NCBI RefSeq assembly: GCF_039523235.1
Contig: NZ_BAAAEX010000009.1
DNA length: 64,000 nucleotides
From: Castellaniella ginsengisoli
GTDB lineage: Bacteria; Pseudomonadota; Gammaproteobacteria; Burkholderiales; Burkholderiaceae_B
Reading direction: 5' to 3' (one strand)
The position numbers and the translations under genes are program-made. The stretch's first letter is position 1, and each line of letters begins with the position of its first letter. The notes under the pieces were generated by a model. The model worked only from the letters and a program-made list of their open reading frames with translations. It was not told the DNA's origin and did not search any database. This document shows, piece after piece, positions 16,551-24,456 of this stretch.

Positions 16551-19500
16551 ATGGATGCTTCGAACACTGCCTTGACCCTGCCTTCGATCGGGCCCACCCT
16601 GGCCGCCCTGCGGCCCGGCCAGCGCTATGTCCAGCCCCGCCCGCCGGGCTCGGGCGATGCCCTGCTGCTGGCCTCCCTGGCCCGCCAGGCCCGGCACCCG
16701 CTCGCCGCCTTCTGCGCCGACCCGCTGGCCGCCCGTCGCCTGGCCGACGAAATCGCCCTGTTCGATCCCGACCTGCGCGTGCGCTTCCTGCCCGACTGGG
16801 AAACCCTGCCCTACGACAGCTTTTCGCCCCACCAGGACCTGATCTCCGAGCGCCTGCGCACCCTGCACGCGCTGAGCCAGGGCGCCGTGGACATCCTGGT
16901 GGTGCCGGTCACCACCGCGCTGGTCCGGCTGGCGCCGCCCTCCTTCCTGGCGGCCTACACCTTTCAGTTCCGCCAGGGAGATGCCCTGGATGAAGAACGC
17001 CTGCGCACCCAACTGACCCTGGCCAACTACAACCACGTCACCCAGGTCGGCGCGCCCGGCGAATTCTGCATCCGCGGCGGCCTGATCGACCTGTTCCCCA
17101 TGGGTTCGGCCCTGCCCTACCGTCTCGACCTGTTCGACCGCGAGATCGAGTCGATCCGCAGCTTCGACGGCGACACCCAGCGCAGCCTGTACCCGGTGCG
17201 CGAGATCGAACTGCTGCCGGGCCGCGAATTCCCCATGGACGAGGCCGCGCGCAACCGTTTCCGCGCACGCTTTCGCGAGGTCTTCGAAGGCGATCCTTCC
17301 CGCGCCCTGCCCTACAAGGACATCGGCAACGGCATTGCCTTCGCCGGGATCGAATACTACCTGCCGCTGTTTTTCGAACAGACCGCCACGCTGTTCGACT
17401 ACCTGCCGCCCGACACCCTCGCCGTCACGCTGGGCGACGTCCCGGCGGCCATCACCCGCTTCACCCAGGACGCCCGCAACCGCTGGCAGTTCCTGAAATC
17501 CGACCCGGAGCGCTCGGTGCTGCCGCCCGACGCCCTGTTCCTGGACGACGAGGCGTTCCACGCCCGCCTGCGAGATCTCGCCCGCCTGGCCTTCACCGAC
17601 GAAGGCGCGCATCCGGACTTCGCCCCCTGCCCGGCCGTCGCCGTCAATCGCCGCGCGGACGACCCCCTGGCCGACCTGCGCCGTCACCTGGACGCAAGCC
17701 CGCTATGCACGGCGCTTTGCGTCGATTCCGCCGGGCGGCGCGAAACCATCGCCGAATTGCTGGCCGACTACCGCCTGCAACCCGACGCCATCTTCGACTC
17801 CTGGCAAGACTGGCTGCACAGCGAAGCAAGGCGGGCAGGCCATTTCTCGCTCGTCGTCGCCCCGCTGACGGGCGGCTTCCAGGCGCCCCCCGCCGGACTG
17901 GCGGTGCTGACGGAAAACGATCTCTACCCGGCGCAGGCCGGCCGCCCCGCACGCGCGCGCCGCCACCGGCACGAGCAAAGCAGCAACATCGACGCCATGG
18001 TGCGCGACCTGGCCGAGCTGCACGTGGGCGATCCGGTGGTGCACGTGCAGCACGGCATCGGCCGCTACCACGGCCTGGTCAGCATGGATCTGGGCGAAGG
18101 TCCCATCGAACTGCTGCACCTGGAATACGCCCGCGACGCCACCCTGTACGTGCCGGTCTCGCAACTGCATCTGATCGCCCGCTACAGCGGCGCCGATCCG
18201 GACCAGGCGCCGCTGCACCCGCTGGGTTCGGGCCAATGGGAAAAAGCCCGCCGCAAGGCCGCCCGCCAGGCGCGCGACACGGCCGCCGAACTGCTGGCCC
18301 TGTACGCCCGGCGGGCGGCCCGGGAAGGACTGCATTTCAAATTCCCCGCCCGCGACTACCAAGCCTTCGCCGAAGGCTTCGGCTTCGAGGAAACCCCGGA
18401 CCAGGCCGCCGCCATCGAAGCGGTCATCCAGGACATGACCTCCGGGCGCCCCATGGACCGCCTGGTCTGCGGCGACGTGGGCTTCGGCAAGACCGAAGTC
18501 GCCTTGCGCGCCGCCTTCCTGGCCGTGATGAACGGCCGCCAGGTCGCGTTGCTGTGCCCCACTACTCTGCTGGCCGAGCAGCACGCCCAGAATTTCGCCA
18601 CGCGCTTTGCCGACTGGCCGGTGCGCATCGCCGAGCTCTCGCGCTTTCGCACCGGCAAGGAAACCGCCAAGGCCATCGACGGCCTGGCCGAAGGCTCGGT
18701 GGACATCGTCATCGGCACCCACAAGCTGCTATCCAAGGACGTGCGCTACAAGCAGCTCGGCCTGGTCATCATCGACGAAGAGCACCGCTTCGGCGTGCGC
18801 CAGAAAGAAGCCCTCAAGGCCCTGCGCGCCGAAGTCGACGTCTTGACGCTCACCGCCACGCCCATCCCGCGCACGCTGGGCATGTCCCTGGAAGGCATCC
18901 GCGATTTTTCCGTGATCGCCACCGCGCCGCAGAAACGCCTGGCGATCAAGACTTTCGTGCGCCGCGAAGACGGCAGCACCATACGCGAAGCCGTCCTGCG
19001 CGAACTCAAGCGCGGCGGCCAGGTCTATTTCCTGCACAACGAAGTCGAAACCATCCACAACCGACGCGCGCGGCTGGAGGAACTCGTCCCCGAGGCCCGC
19101 ATCGCGGTCGCCCACGGCCAGATGGCCGAGCGCGAACTGGAAGAAGTCATGAAAGGCTTCTATCAGCAGCGCTTCAACGTACTGCTGTGCACCACCATCA
19201 TCGAGACCGGCATCGACGTGCCCTCGGCCAACACCATCCTCATCCACCGCGCCGACAAGCTCGGCCTGGCGCAGTTGCACCAATTGCGCGGCCGGGTGGG
19301 CCGATCGCACCACCAGGCCTACGCCTACCTGCTGACCCCGGGCGAAGACGCCATCACCACCAACGCCAAGAAACGCCTGGAAGCCATCCAGTCCATGGAA
19401 GAACTGGGCGCAGGGTTCTTCCTGGCCATGCACGATCTGGAAATCCGCGGCAGCGGCGAGGTGCTGGGCGAATCGCAGTCCGGCAACATCCAGGAAATCG

Positions 19501-20039
19501 GCTACAGCCTGTACAACGACATGCTGGCCGCCGCCGTGCGCGCCCTGAAATCCGGCGAGGAGCCCGATCTGGAATCGCCCTTCGGCAGCCAATGCGAGGT
19601 CAATCTGCATGCCCCGGCGCTGCTGCCCTCCGACTACTGCGCCGACGTCCAGGCCCGGCTGGGCCTGTACAAGCGCCTGGCGCACGCCGCCGACGCCGAT
19701 GCGCTGACCCTGCTGCAGGAAGAGCTGATCGACCGCTACGGCAAGCTGCCCGAGGCCGGCCAGACCCTCCTGTCGCTGCACCGCCTGCGGCTGCTGGCCG
19801 AACCGCTAGGCGTCGTCAAGATCGACGCCGGCGAGACCCAGGCCTCGATCCAGTTCGCCGCCCAGCCCAATGTGGATCCAATCCGCATCATCGAGCTGGT
19901 GCAGCAGGACCGCCAGATCCGCCTGAACGGCCCCGACCGCCTGAAGATCGCCTTCGGCGGCGCCGTGGACGTGCCCGGCCGCGTGCAGAAGCTGCGCGGC
20001 CTGTTGCAGAAGCTGGCGGGCGCGGCGGCGACGGCATAA
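16551..20039 (+). CDS. mfd: Transcription-repair coupling factor Mfd
   Basis: A 1162-residue DNA translocase that releases RNA polymerase stalled at lesions and recruits UvrA. The N-terminal UvrB-like region covers about residues 1-350, the RNA-polymerase-interacting domain about 480-560 (GDPVVHVQHGIGRYHGL), the superfamily 2 helicase part about 600-960 with Walker A GDVGFGKTEVA near 640 and DEEH near 743, and the TRCF domain follows near the C-terminus. Length is normal. It starts 16 nt after hexR. The stop at 20037-20039 is directly followed by a stray copy of 35 bp from the DUF2442 gene downstream. Confidence 0.97.
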   Translation: MDASNTALTLPSIGPTLAALRPGQRYVQPRPPGSGDALLLASLARQARHPLAAFCADPLAARRLADEIALFDPDLRVRFLPDWETLPYDSFSPHQDLISERLRTLHALSQGAVDILVVPVTTALVRLAPPSFLAAYTFQFRQGDALDEERLRTQLTLANYNHVTQVGAPGEFCIRGGLIDLFPMGSALPYRLDLFDREIESIRSFDGDTQRSLYPVREIELLPGREFPMDEAARNRFRARFREVFEGDPSRALPYKDIGNGIAFAGIEYYLPLFFEQTATLFDYLPPDTLAVTLGDVPAAITRFTQDARNRWQFLKSDPERSVLPPDALFLDDEAFHARLRDLARLAFTDEGAHPDFAPCPAVAVNRRADDPLADLRRHLDASPLCTALCVDSAGRRETIAELLADYRLQPDAIFDSWQDWLHSEARRAGHFSLVVAPLTGGFQAPPAGLAVLTENDLYPAQAGRPARARRHRHEQSSNIDAMVRDLAELHVGDPVVHVQHGIGRYHGLVSMDLGEGPIELLHLEYARDATLYVPVSQLHLIARYSGADPDQAPLHPLGSGQWEKARRKAARQARDTAAELLALYARRAAREGLHFKFPARDYQAFAEGFGFEETPDQAAAIEAVIQDMTSGRPMDRLVCGDVGFGKTEVALRAAFLAVMNGRQVALLCPTTLLAEQHAQNFATRFADWPVRIAELSRFRTGKETAKAIDGLAEGSVDIVIGTHKLLSKDVRYKQLGLVIIDEEHRFGVRQKEALKALRAEVDVLTLTATPIPRTLGMSLEGIRDFSVIATAPQKRLAIKTFVRREDGSTIREAVLRELKRGGQVYFLHNEVETIHNRRARLEELVPEARIAVAHGQMAERELEEVMKGFYQQRFNVLLCTTIIETGIDVPSANTILIHRADKLGLAQLHQLRGRVGRSHHQAYAYLLTPGEDAITTNAKKRLEAIQSMEELGAGFFLAMHDLEIRGSGEVLGESQSGNIQEIGYSLYNDMLAAAVRALKSGEEPDLESPFGSQCEVNLHAPALLPSDYCADVQARLGLYKRLAHAADADALTLLQEELIDRYGKLPEAGQTLLSLHRLRLLAEPLGVVKIDAGETQASIQFAAQPNVDPIRIIELVQQDRQIRLNGPDRLKIAFGGAVDVPGRVQKLRGLLQKLAGAAATA

Positions 20040-20041
20040 CG

Positions 20042-20076
20042 CGCCGCTGGATGGCCCGCCTGCTGGGCAAGGCGGG
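20042..20076 (+). repeat. 35-bp direct repeat, copy 1
   Basis: The 35 bp after the mfd stop are identical to 20746-20780 inside the DUF2442 gene. Read in the right frame it would encode the same RRWMARLLGKAG peptide, so this looks like a remnant of a second DUF2442 gene or a duplication footprint. Confidence 0.9.
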
Positions 20077-20150
20077 TCACACGCCGGGCGGGCGATTTTT
20101 TCTCTCAGGATGATCCCCAACGGATCAAACGTACGCTGTCGTCTCCTGTT

Positions 20151-20172
20151 CAGCATGCCGCACGGCATGCTG
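20151..20172. promoter_or_regulatory. Palindrome upstream of the DUF4160/DUF2442 pair
   Basis: CAGCATGCCG-CA-CGGCATGCTG is a perfect dyad with 10-bp arms and a 2-nt centre, 51 nt before the DUF4160 start. Directly after it, GCGGTTTGG (20173-20181) and CCAAACCGC (20197-20205) form a second perfect 9-bp inverted repeat. Either could be an operator or a leader hairpin for the gene pair. Confidence 0.55.
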
Positions 20173-20222
20173 GCGGTTTGGCTCGTCCATCCCTATCCAA
20201 ACCGCTTGGGTTTTCATACACT

Positions 20223-20471
20223 ATGTCAACCATCCTGCGATTCGACGGCTGGCGTGTGGTGATCTACACCAATGACCATCGCCCACCCCATGTCCATGTC
20301 ATCGGCAACGGGGCCGAGGCCGTGTTCTGGCTGAACTGCCCCCATGGACCGCCAGAACCCGCGCGGATCACCGGTCTCGCCCACCACACACTGATGCTGA
20401 TTCGCAAGAGGTTGGAAGCACACGCGCCTCTGCTGTGCCTGCACTGGAGCATGATCCATGGCGACCGCTGA
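20223..20471 (+). CDS. DUF4160 domain protein
   Basis: An 82-residue protein with the DUF4160 pattern: start MSTILRFDGWRVVIYTNDH, then the RPPHVHVIG motif typical of the family. Its function is not established; DUF4160 genes are regularly paired with DUF2442 genes and the pairs have been suggested to be toxin-antitoxin-like. The start ATG at 20223 fits the family N-terminus better than the one at 20178. It overlaps the following gene by 14 nt. Confidence 0.8.
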   Translation: MSTILRFDGWRVVIYTNDHRPPHVHVIGNGAEAVFWLNCPHGPPEPARITGLAHHTLMLIRKRLEAHAPLLCLHWSMIHGDR

Positions 20472-20886
20472 TCCACTTCCCTTGCCGCCCCCAGACGACG
20501 ACCCCATCCCCGAAACCGGCTACGCCGAGGCCGCCCGCTACGACTCCGCTTCACAGCGGATCGTCATCATGCTGCGTCATGATCTCGAACTGGCCATCCC
20601 GGTTCGCCTGCTGCAGGGTCTGGCGGATGCACCACCGGCTGCGTTGGCCCGCATAGAAATCAGCCCTTCAGGCACGGGGCTGCACTGGCCCGAACTGGAC
20701 GTCGACCTGTACGTACCCGCTCTGATTCAGGGCCTGTTCGGGACACGCCGCTGGATGGCCCGCCTGCTGGGCAAGGCGGGCGGACAGGTCCGCTCCGACG
20801 CCAAGACGCGGGCGGCCCGCGCCAACGGCCGCAAAGGCGGACGGCCGAAAAAGCGGCCGGACGGCCCAAGCCTGCCTGACACTTGA
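20458..20886 (+). CDS. DUF2442 domain protein
   Basis: A 142-residue protein with a DUF2442 core (about residues 28-90: YDSASQRIVIMLRHDLELAIP, then LHWPELDVDLYVPALIQGLFG). The C-terminal tail is basic (KTRAARANGRKGGRPKKRP) and could bind nucleic acid, as seen in antitoxin-like members. It overlaps the DUF4160 gene, so the two are co-translated. Residues encoded by 20746-20780 (RRWMARLLGKAG) are repeated exactly just after mfd. Confidence 0.8.
   Translation: MATADPLPLPPPDDDPIPETGYAEAARYDSASQRIVIMLRHDLELAIPVRLLQGLADAPPAALARIEISPSGTGLHWPELDVDLYVPALIQGLFGTRRWMARLLGKAGGQVRSDAKTRAARANGRKGGRPKKRPDGPSLPDT
20746..20780 (+). repeat. 35-bp direct repeat, copy 2
   Basis: Identical to 20042-20076 and 704 bp away from it, within the DUF2442 coding sequence. 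The two copies enclose the DUF4160 gene and most of the DUF2442 gene. Confidence 0.9.
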
Positions 20887-20889
20887 ACT

Positions 20890-20909
20890 ACAAATGATTC
20901 TTGTTTAGA
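20890..20909. promoter_or_regulatory. Fur-box-like sequence before the first TonB receptor
   Basis: ACAAATGATTCTTGTTTAGA resembles the Fur consensus repeat and lies in an AT-rich stretch about 130 nt before the receptor start, just past the end of the DUF2442 gene. Confidence 0.6.
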
Positions 20910-21037
20910 ATTCGGAAACTTGACGAAAGTCATGTTTCTCCCCTTCTTTTCAGGGCGGACCCGCCCAGCAGACATTGGCGGGTCGCTTCATACGCCCGGA
21001 AGGCCTCCCTCCTTCTTCTTCCACCGCCGTCTAAACC

Positions 21038-23143
21038 ATGCGGACACTCTCCTATTCCCCTCTTGCCTGGGCCCTCTTCGCCGCGTCCGGGCTGCTGGCG
21101 TCTGCCCCGATGCCCCTGTACGCGCAAACCGCCCCCGGCGAAAGCACCGGCCAGACAACGGATGCCGGCAGCGGCCAGGCCGTCAAAGAACTGGGCGCCG
21201 TGACCGTGACCGGCTCGGTCGGCGATCTGCAGAGCCTGGACTTCTACGCCCCCAATTCCAGCGCCGTGATCAGCGCGAAGGAAATTGAAGAGCAAGGCGC
21301 GCGCGACCTGGATGAGGCGTTGCAATACCAGGCAGGGATTCTCAGCGAACCCTATGGCGGGGACAACAAGGTCGACTGGTTCAGAATTCGCGGCTTTGAA
21401 GCGTCCACCTCGCTAGACGGTACACCGACGACTCCGAACGGCTATTTCGTCTGGAAATCGGAAATCTTCGGCGTCGAATCAGTTGAGGTGTTGAAGGGTC
21501 CTAGCTCTCTGGAGTTTGGCGCCTCGAAGGCAGGAGGCGTCGTCAATCTGGTGACCAAGCGGCCGCACAAAGAAGAGGCCCTGTTGATGAATCTGGAGGC
21601 GGGCCATCGGGGCCGCCTGGGTCTGGGCATCGACTACAACGGCATCGCCAACGAAGAAGGCAACGTGTATTACCGCATCGTTGCCCAAGCTCGCCATGCC
21701 GACGGCATGCAGCGCGAAACCTACATGAACAGCTACTACCTGGCGCCCAGCCTGACAGTAGACTTCACCGACCGCACCTCGCTGACCTTGCTCACCAGCA
21801 TCCAGCGAGAGGACGGCCGCCCGACCAACGGCTTTCTGCCGGCCTACGGCTCGCTCGTCAGCACGCCTTACGGCCGCATCGACCGGCGCCTGAACGCGGG
21901 CGAGCCCGGTTTCGACCATTTGAAGCGCACCCAGATCAGTGCCGGCTGGCTGCTCAACCACAAGTTGAGCCCGAACTGGACCTTAACGCAGAACTACAAG
22001 TATTCACATCTGGACATCGACCAACAAAACGTGTTTGCCTGGTCTTCAGACGGTAATCGCCAATTGGTGCGCGGCTACACGTTCACAGACGGCAGCACCG
22101 ACAATCACTACATCGATCATCGCATCAAGGGTCACATGCGCCTTAGCGAATCGATAGAGATCCTCCCCGCTATCGGCATCGACTATCTGAAATCCCGCAC
22201 CATCGGCCGCAACAATGGCTTTGGTGGAGCGCCGAGTCTGGACATGTTCGATCCAGTCTACGATCAACCATTTCCGGTAAGCGCAGCCCCTTACGAGATC
22301 AGCAGCAAGCAACTGGGTCTGTATGCGTCTGCCCAGATACGTGTCGGATCACACTGGAACTTCAATGCCGGTATCCGCCATGATCGCGCCCATAGCGACA
22401 ACCTCGTCTCAGAGAAAACCTCCAGCTACGACATCAGCAACAATAGCGTTAACGTCGGCGCCATGTATATCAGCGATTTCGGCATTTCACCGTACATCAG
22501 CTATTCAGAATCGTTTGAACCCCAAGCAGGCGCCGATGGCTACGGCAATGCGTATATACCGTTTATTGGCAAGCAAAAGGAAATCGGCATCAAGCTGGAG
22601 CCTGATTGGTTGGATGGCACCATAACCCTGGCCTATTTCGATATTGAACAGAAGAATGCCTTGATACCAGATCCTGTTACATCAGTGCAAAAACAAGGCG
22701 GTAAGCAAACCAATAAGGGCGTAGAACTGCAAAGTGATCTCCAAATCACCCCGCGCACTGGGATGCGGATTTCTTATACCTATAACCATGCCCGCCAAGA
22801 CATCGATGAAACCCAAACAATCCGCGCTCCGCTGATTCCTCGTCATCAGGCGAGCTTATGGCTGAATCACCGCTTTGAACTGTCCAACGGAAGCGAACTG
22901 ACGGTTGCAGCAGGCGCTCGCTACAATGGTTCGACCGAAGATCCACAATTCAACCCTGGCGAAATCATCCCCAGCTACACTGTCTTCGATGCAATGGCCC
23001 GCTACCGAATCGATCGTAACTGGGCCGTGCAACTAAACGCGCGCAACCTGACCGATAAAACCTACATAAACAGCTGCAATTCCACCTGCTACTACGGCGG
23101 CGAACGCACCATCGACATGCAGTTGCAATATCAATGGCGCTGA
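21038..23143 (+). CDS. TonB-dependent siderophore receptor, FhuA/FoxA type
   Basis: A 701-residue outer-membrane receptor. Residues 1-30 are a signal peptide (ends LYAQT), followed by the plug domain (ELGAVTVTGSVGDLQSL, then FRIRGFEASTSLDGT and VESVEVLKGPSSLEFG) and a 22-strand barrel. The C-terminal CYYGGERTIDMQLQYQW, with a cysteine pair (CNSTC), is typical of the hydroxamate receptors FhuA and FoxA, so a hydroxamate siderophore is the likely cargo. A Fur box lies upstream. The middle and 3' half use visibly more A and T than the flanking genes, suggesting recent transfer or recombination. The stop overlaps the start of the MFS gene. Confidence 0.88.
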   Translation: MRTLSYSPLAWALFAASGLLASAPMPLYAQTAPGESTGQTTDAGSGQAVKELGAVTVTGSVGDLQSLDFYAPNSSAVISAKEIEEQGARDLDEALQYQAGILSEPYGGDNKVDWFRIRGFEASTSLDGTPTTPNGYFVWKSEIFGVESVEVLKGPSSLEFGASKAGGVVNLVTKRPHKEEALLMNLEAGHRGRLGLGIDYNGIANEEGNVYYRIVAQARHADGMQRETYMNSYYLAPSLTVDFTDRTSLTLLTSIQREDGRPTNGFLPAYGSLVSTPYGRIDRRLNAGEPGFDHLKRTQISAGWLLNHKLSPNWTLTQNYKYSHLDIDQQNVFAWSSDGNRQLVRGYTFTDGSTDNHYIDHRIKGHMRLSESIEILPAIGIDYLKSRTIGRNNGFGGAPSLDMFDPVYDQPFPVSAAPYEISSKQLGLYASAQIRVGSHWNFNAGIRHDRAHSDNLVSEKTSSYDISNNSVNVGAMYISDFGISPYISYSESFEPQAGADGYGNAYIPFIGKQKEIGIKLEPDWLDGTITLAYFDIEQKNALIPDPVTSVQKQGGKQTNKGVELQSDLQITPRTGMRISYTYNHARQDIDETQTIRAPLIPRHQASLWLNHRFELSNGSELTVAAGARYNGSTEDPQFNPGEIIPSYTVFDAMARYRIDRNWAVQLNARNLTDKTYINSCNSTCYYGGERTIDMQLQYQWR

Positions 23144-24456
23144 GCCTGGATCCATCCCAGGCCGCCCCATGCCCCGCGCAGTCCCTGGCCTGGACTGCGC
23201 GGGGCATTTTTACGATCGCCTTCCTGGGCATCACCGCCGGCCTGCAACTGAGCGACATGGGGCTGCAGGCGGTGTCCCTGTCGGCCATCCAGCGCAGCTT
23301 CGGCGTCAGCGACGCCGCCCTGGGCGCGCTGCAGGGCCTGGCCGGCGTCCTGATCGCCAGCGCGTTGGCGATCCCGCTGGCGCGCATGGCCGACCGCTAC
23401 TCGCGCAAGCGGGTGCTGCTGGGCCTGATCGCCGCTTCGTCCGCCCTGATGGGGCTGAGCGCCGCCGCCCACGTCTTCCCGCTCTTTTTCATCGGCCGCG
23501 CGGCGGCGGGCATCACCGAATTCGCCATGGTGCCGCTGGTCTATTCCATGATTCCCGACCTTGCGCCCGAACGGCACCGGGTGGCGGCCAACCTCAGCTT
23601 CGCCGCCCTGATGGCGGCAGGAGCCAGCGGCGGCTTCTATTTCAGCGGCAATCTCCTGTCCACTGCAGATGCGCTGTTCGCCTGGCAGGCGGAACCCTGG
23701 CGCAAAGGCTTCCTGCTGCTCGGCCTGGCGGGGCTGCCCCTGCTGCTGCTCGGCACCCTGACCGCCGACCCCGCCCGGCGCATTGCGGCGGCAGACCGCG
23801 CGGCAGCGGCATCGCTGCGCGAGTTCTTGCGGCACCGCTGGCAGGCCATCGGCCTGTTCGCCGGCACGGCCGGCTGCCTGATCACCGCCGTGCAGGCGCT
23901 CAACCAGTTGATCGCGCTGGCGCTGGAGCGCCGGTACCATGCCGCGCCCGGGGACATCGGCCAGGCCATGGGCCTGATCATCCTCGTCGCCAGCATCGGC
24001 TGCCTGCCCGTGGCCGGCCTGCTGGACCGCGCCCTGGCGCGCTTGATCGGCCAGGCGGCGCGCCCCCTGGTCATGGGCTTGTCGGTGATCGCGTCCCTGC
24101 CGGTGCTCCTGCTGCTGACGGCCGCGCAGGCGCTGGACCACGCCTTCGTCGCCGTGGGATTGTTCCTGTTCCTGACCTGCACGGCCAACGCCCTGGTGCC
24201 CACCATGCTGCAGGATCTGGCCCCGGCGCCCCTGCGGGCGCGCTGCTTCGCCATCTGGAGCTTCGTCGTTTCGCTGTTCGGCGCGGCCGGCCCCCTGCTG
24301 GCGGGCACGCTCTCGGCCTGGCTGTTCGAGCAGCGGATGCTGCACGCCGTCACCGCCGTCGCCGTCCCGGCGCTGGCCGTTTCGGCAACATGCGCCCTGC
24401 TGTCCGTCCGGCAAACGCTGCGGGAGCGGACGCGGCCGACGGCCCCCCTCGCCTAG
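23134..24456 (+). CDS. MFS transporter, siderophore-associated
   Basis: A 440-residue major-facilitator permease with about 12 membrane helices; the loop motif between helices 2 and 3 is LARMADRYSRKRVLLG. It overlaps the receptor gene by 10 nt, so it is probably co-regulated by iron and either moves the siderophore across the inner membrane or exports it; the sequence does not tell which. No Shine-Dalgarno site precedes the ATG at 23134, so translational coupling to the receptor is likely. A 16-bp hairpin followed by five Ts lies inside its first codons. It is convergent with and overlaps the S9 peptidase gene by 4 nt. Confidence 0.82.
   Translation: MALSLDPSQAAPCPAQSLAWTARGIFTIAFLGITAGLQLSDMGLQAVSLSAIQRSFGVSDAALGALQGLAGVLIASALAIPLARMADRYSRKRVLLGLIAASSALMGLSAAAHVFPLFFIGRAAAGITEFAMVPLVYSMIPDLAPERHRVAANLSFAALMAAGASGGFYFSGNLLSTADALFAWQAEPWRKGFLLLGLAGLPLLLLGTLTADPARRIAAADRAAAASLREFLRHRWQAIGLFAGTAGCLITAVQALNQLIALALERRYHAAPGDIGQAMGLIILVASIGCLPVAGLLDRALARLIGQAARPLVMGLSVIASLPVLLLLTAAQALDHAFVAVGLFLFLTCTANALVPTMLQDLAPAPLRARCFAIWSFVVSLFGAAGPLLAGTLSAWLFEQRMLHAVTAVAVPALAVSATCALLSVRQTLRERTRPTAPLA
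23169..23211 (+). terminator. Terminator-like hairpin inside the 5' end of the MFS gene
   Basis: ATGCCCCGCGCAGTCC (23169-23184) and GGACTGCGCGGGGCAT (23192-23207) form a perfect 16-bp stem with a 7-nt loop, followed by T-TTTT. This is a textbook factor-independent terminator placed 26 nt after the receptor stop but within the MFS frame, so it could attenuate MFS expression unless ribosomes are translating through it. Confidence 0.75.
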
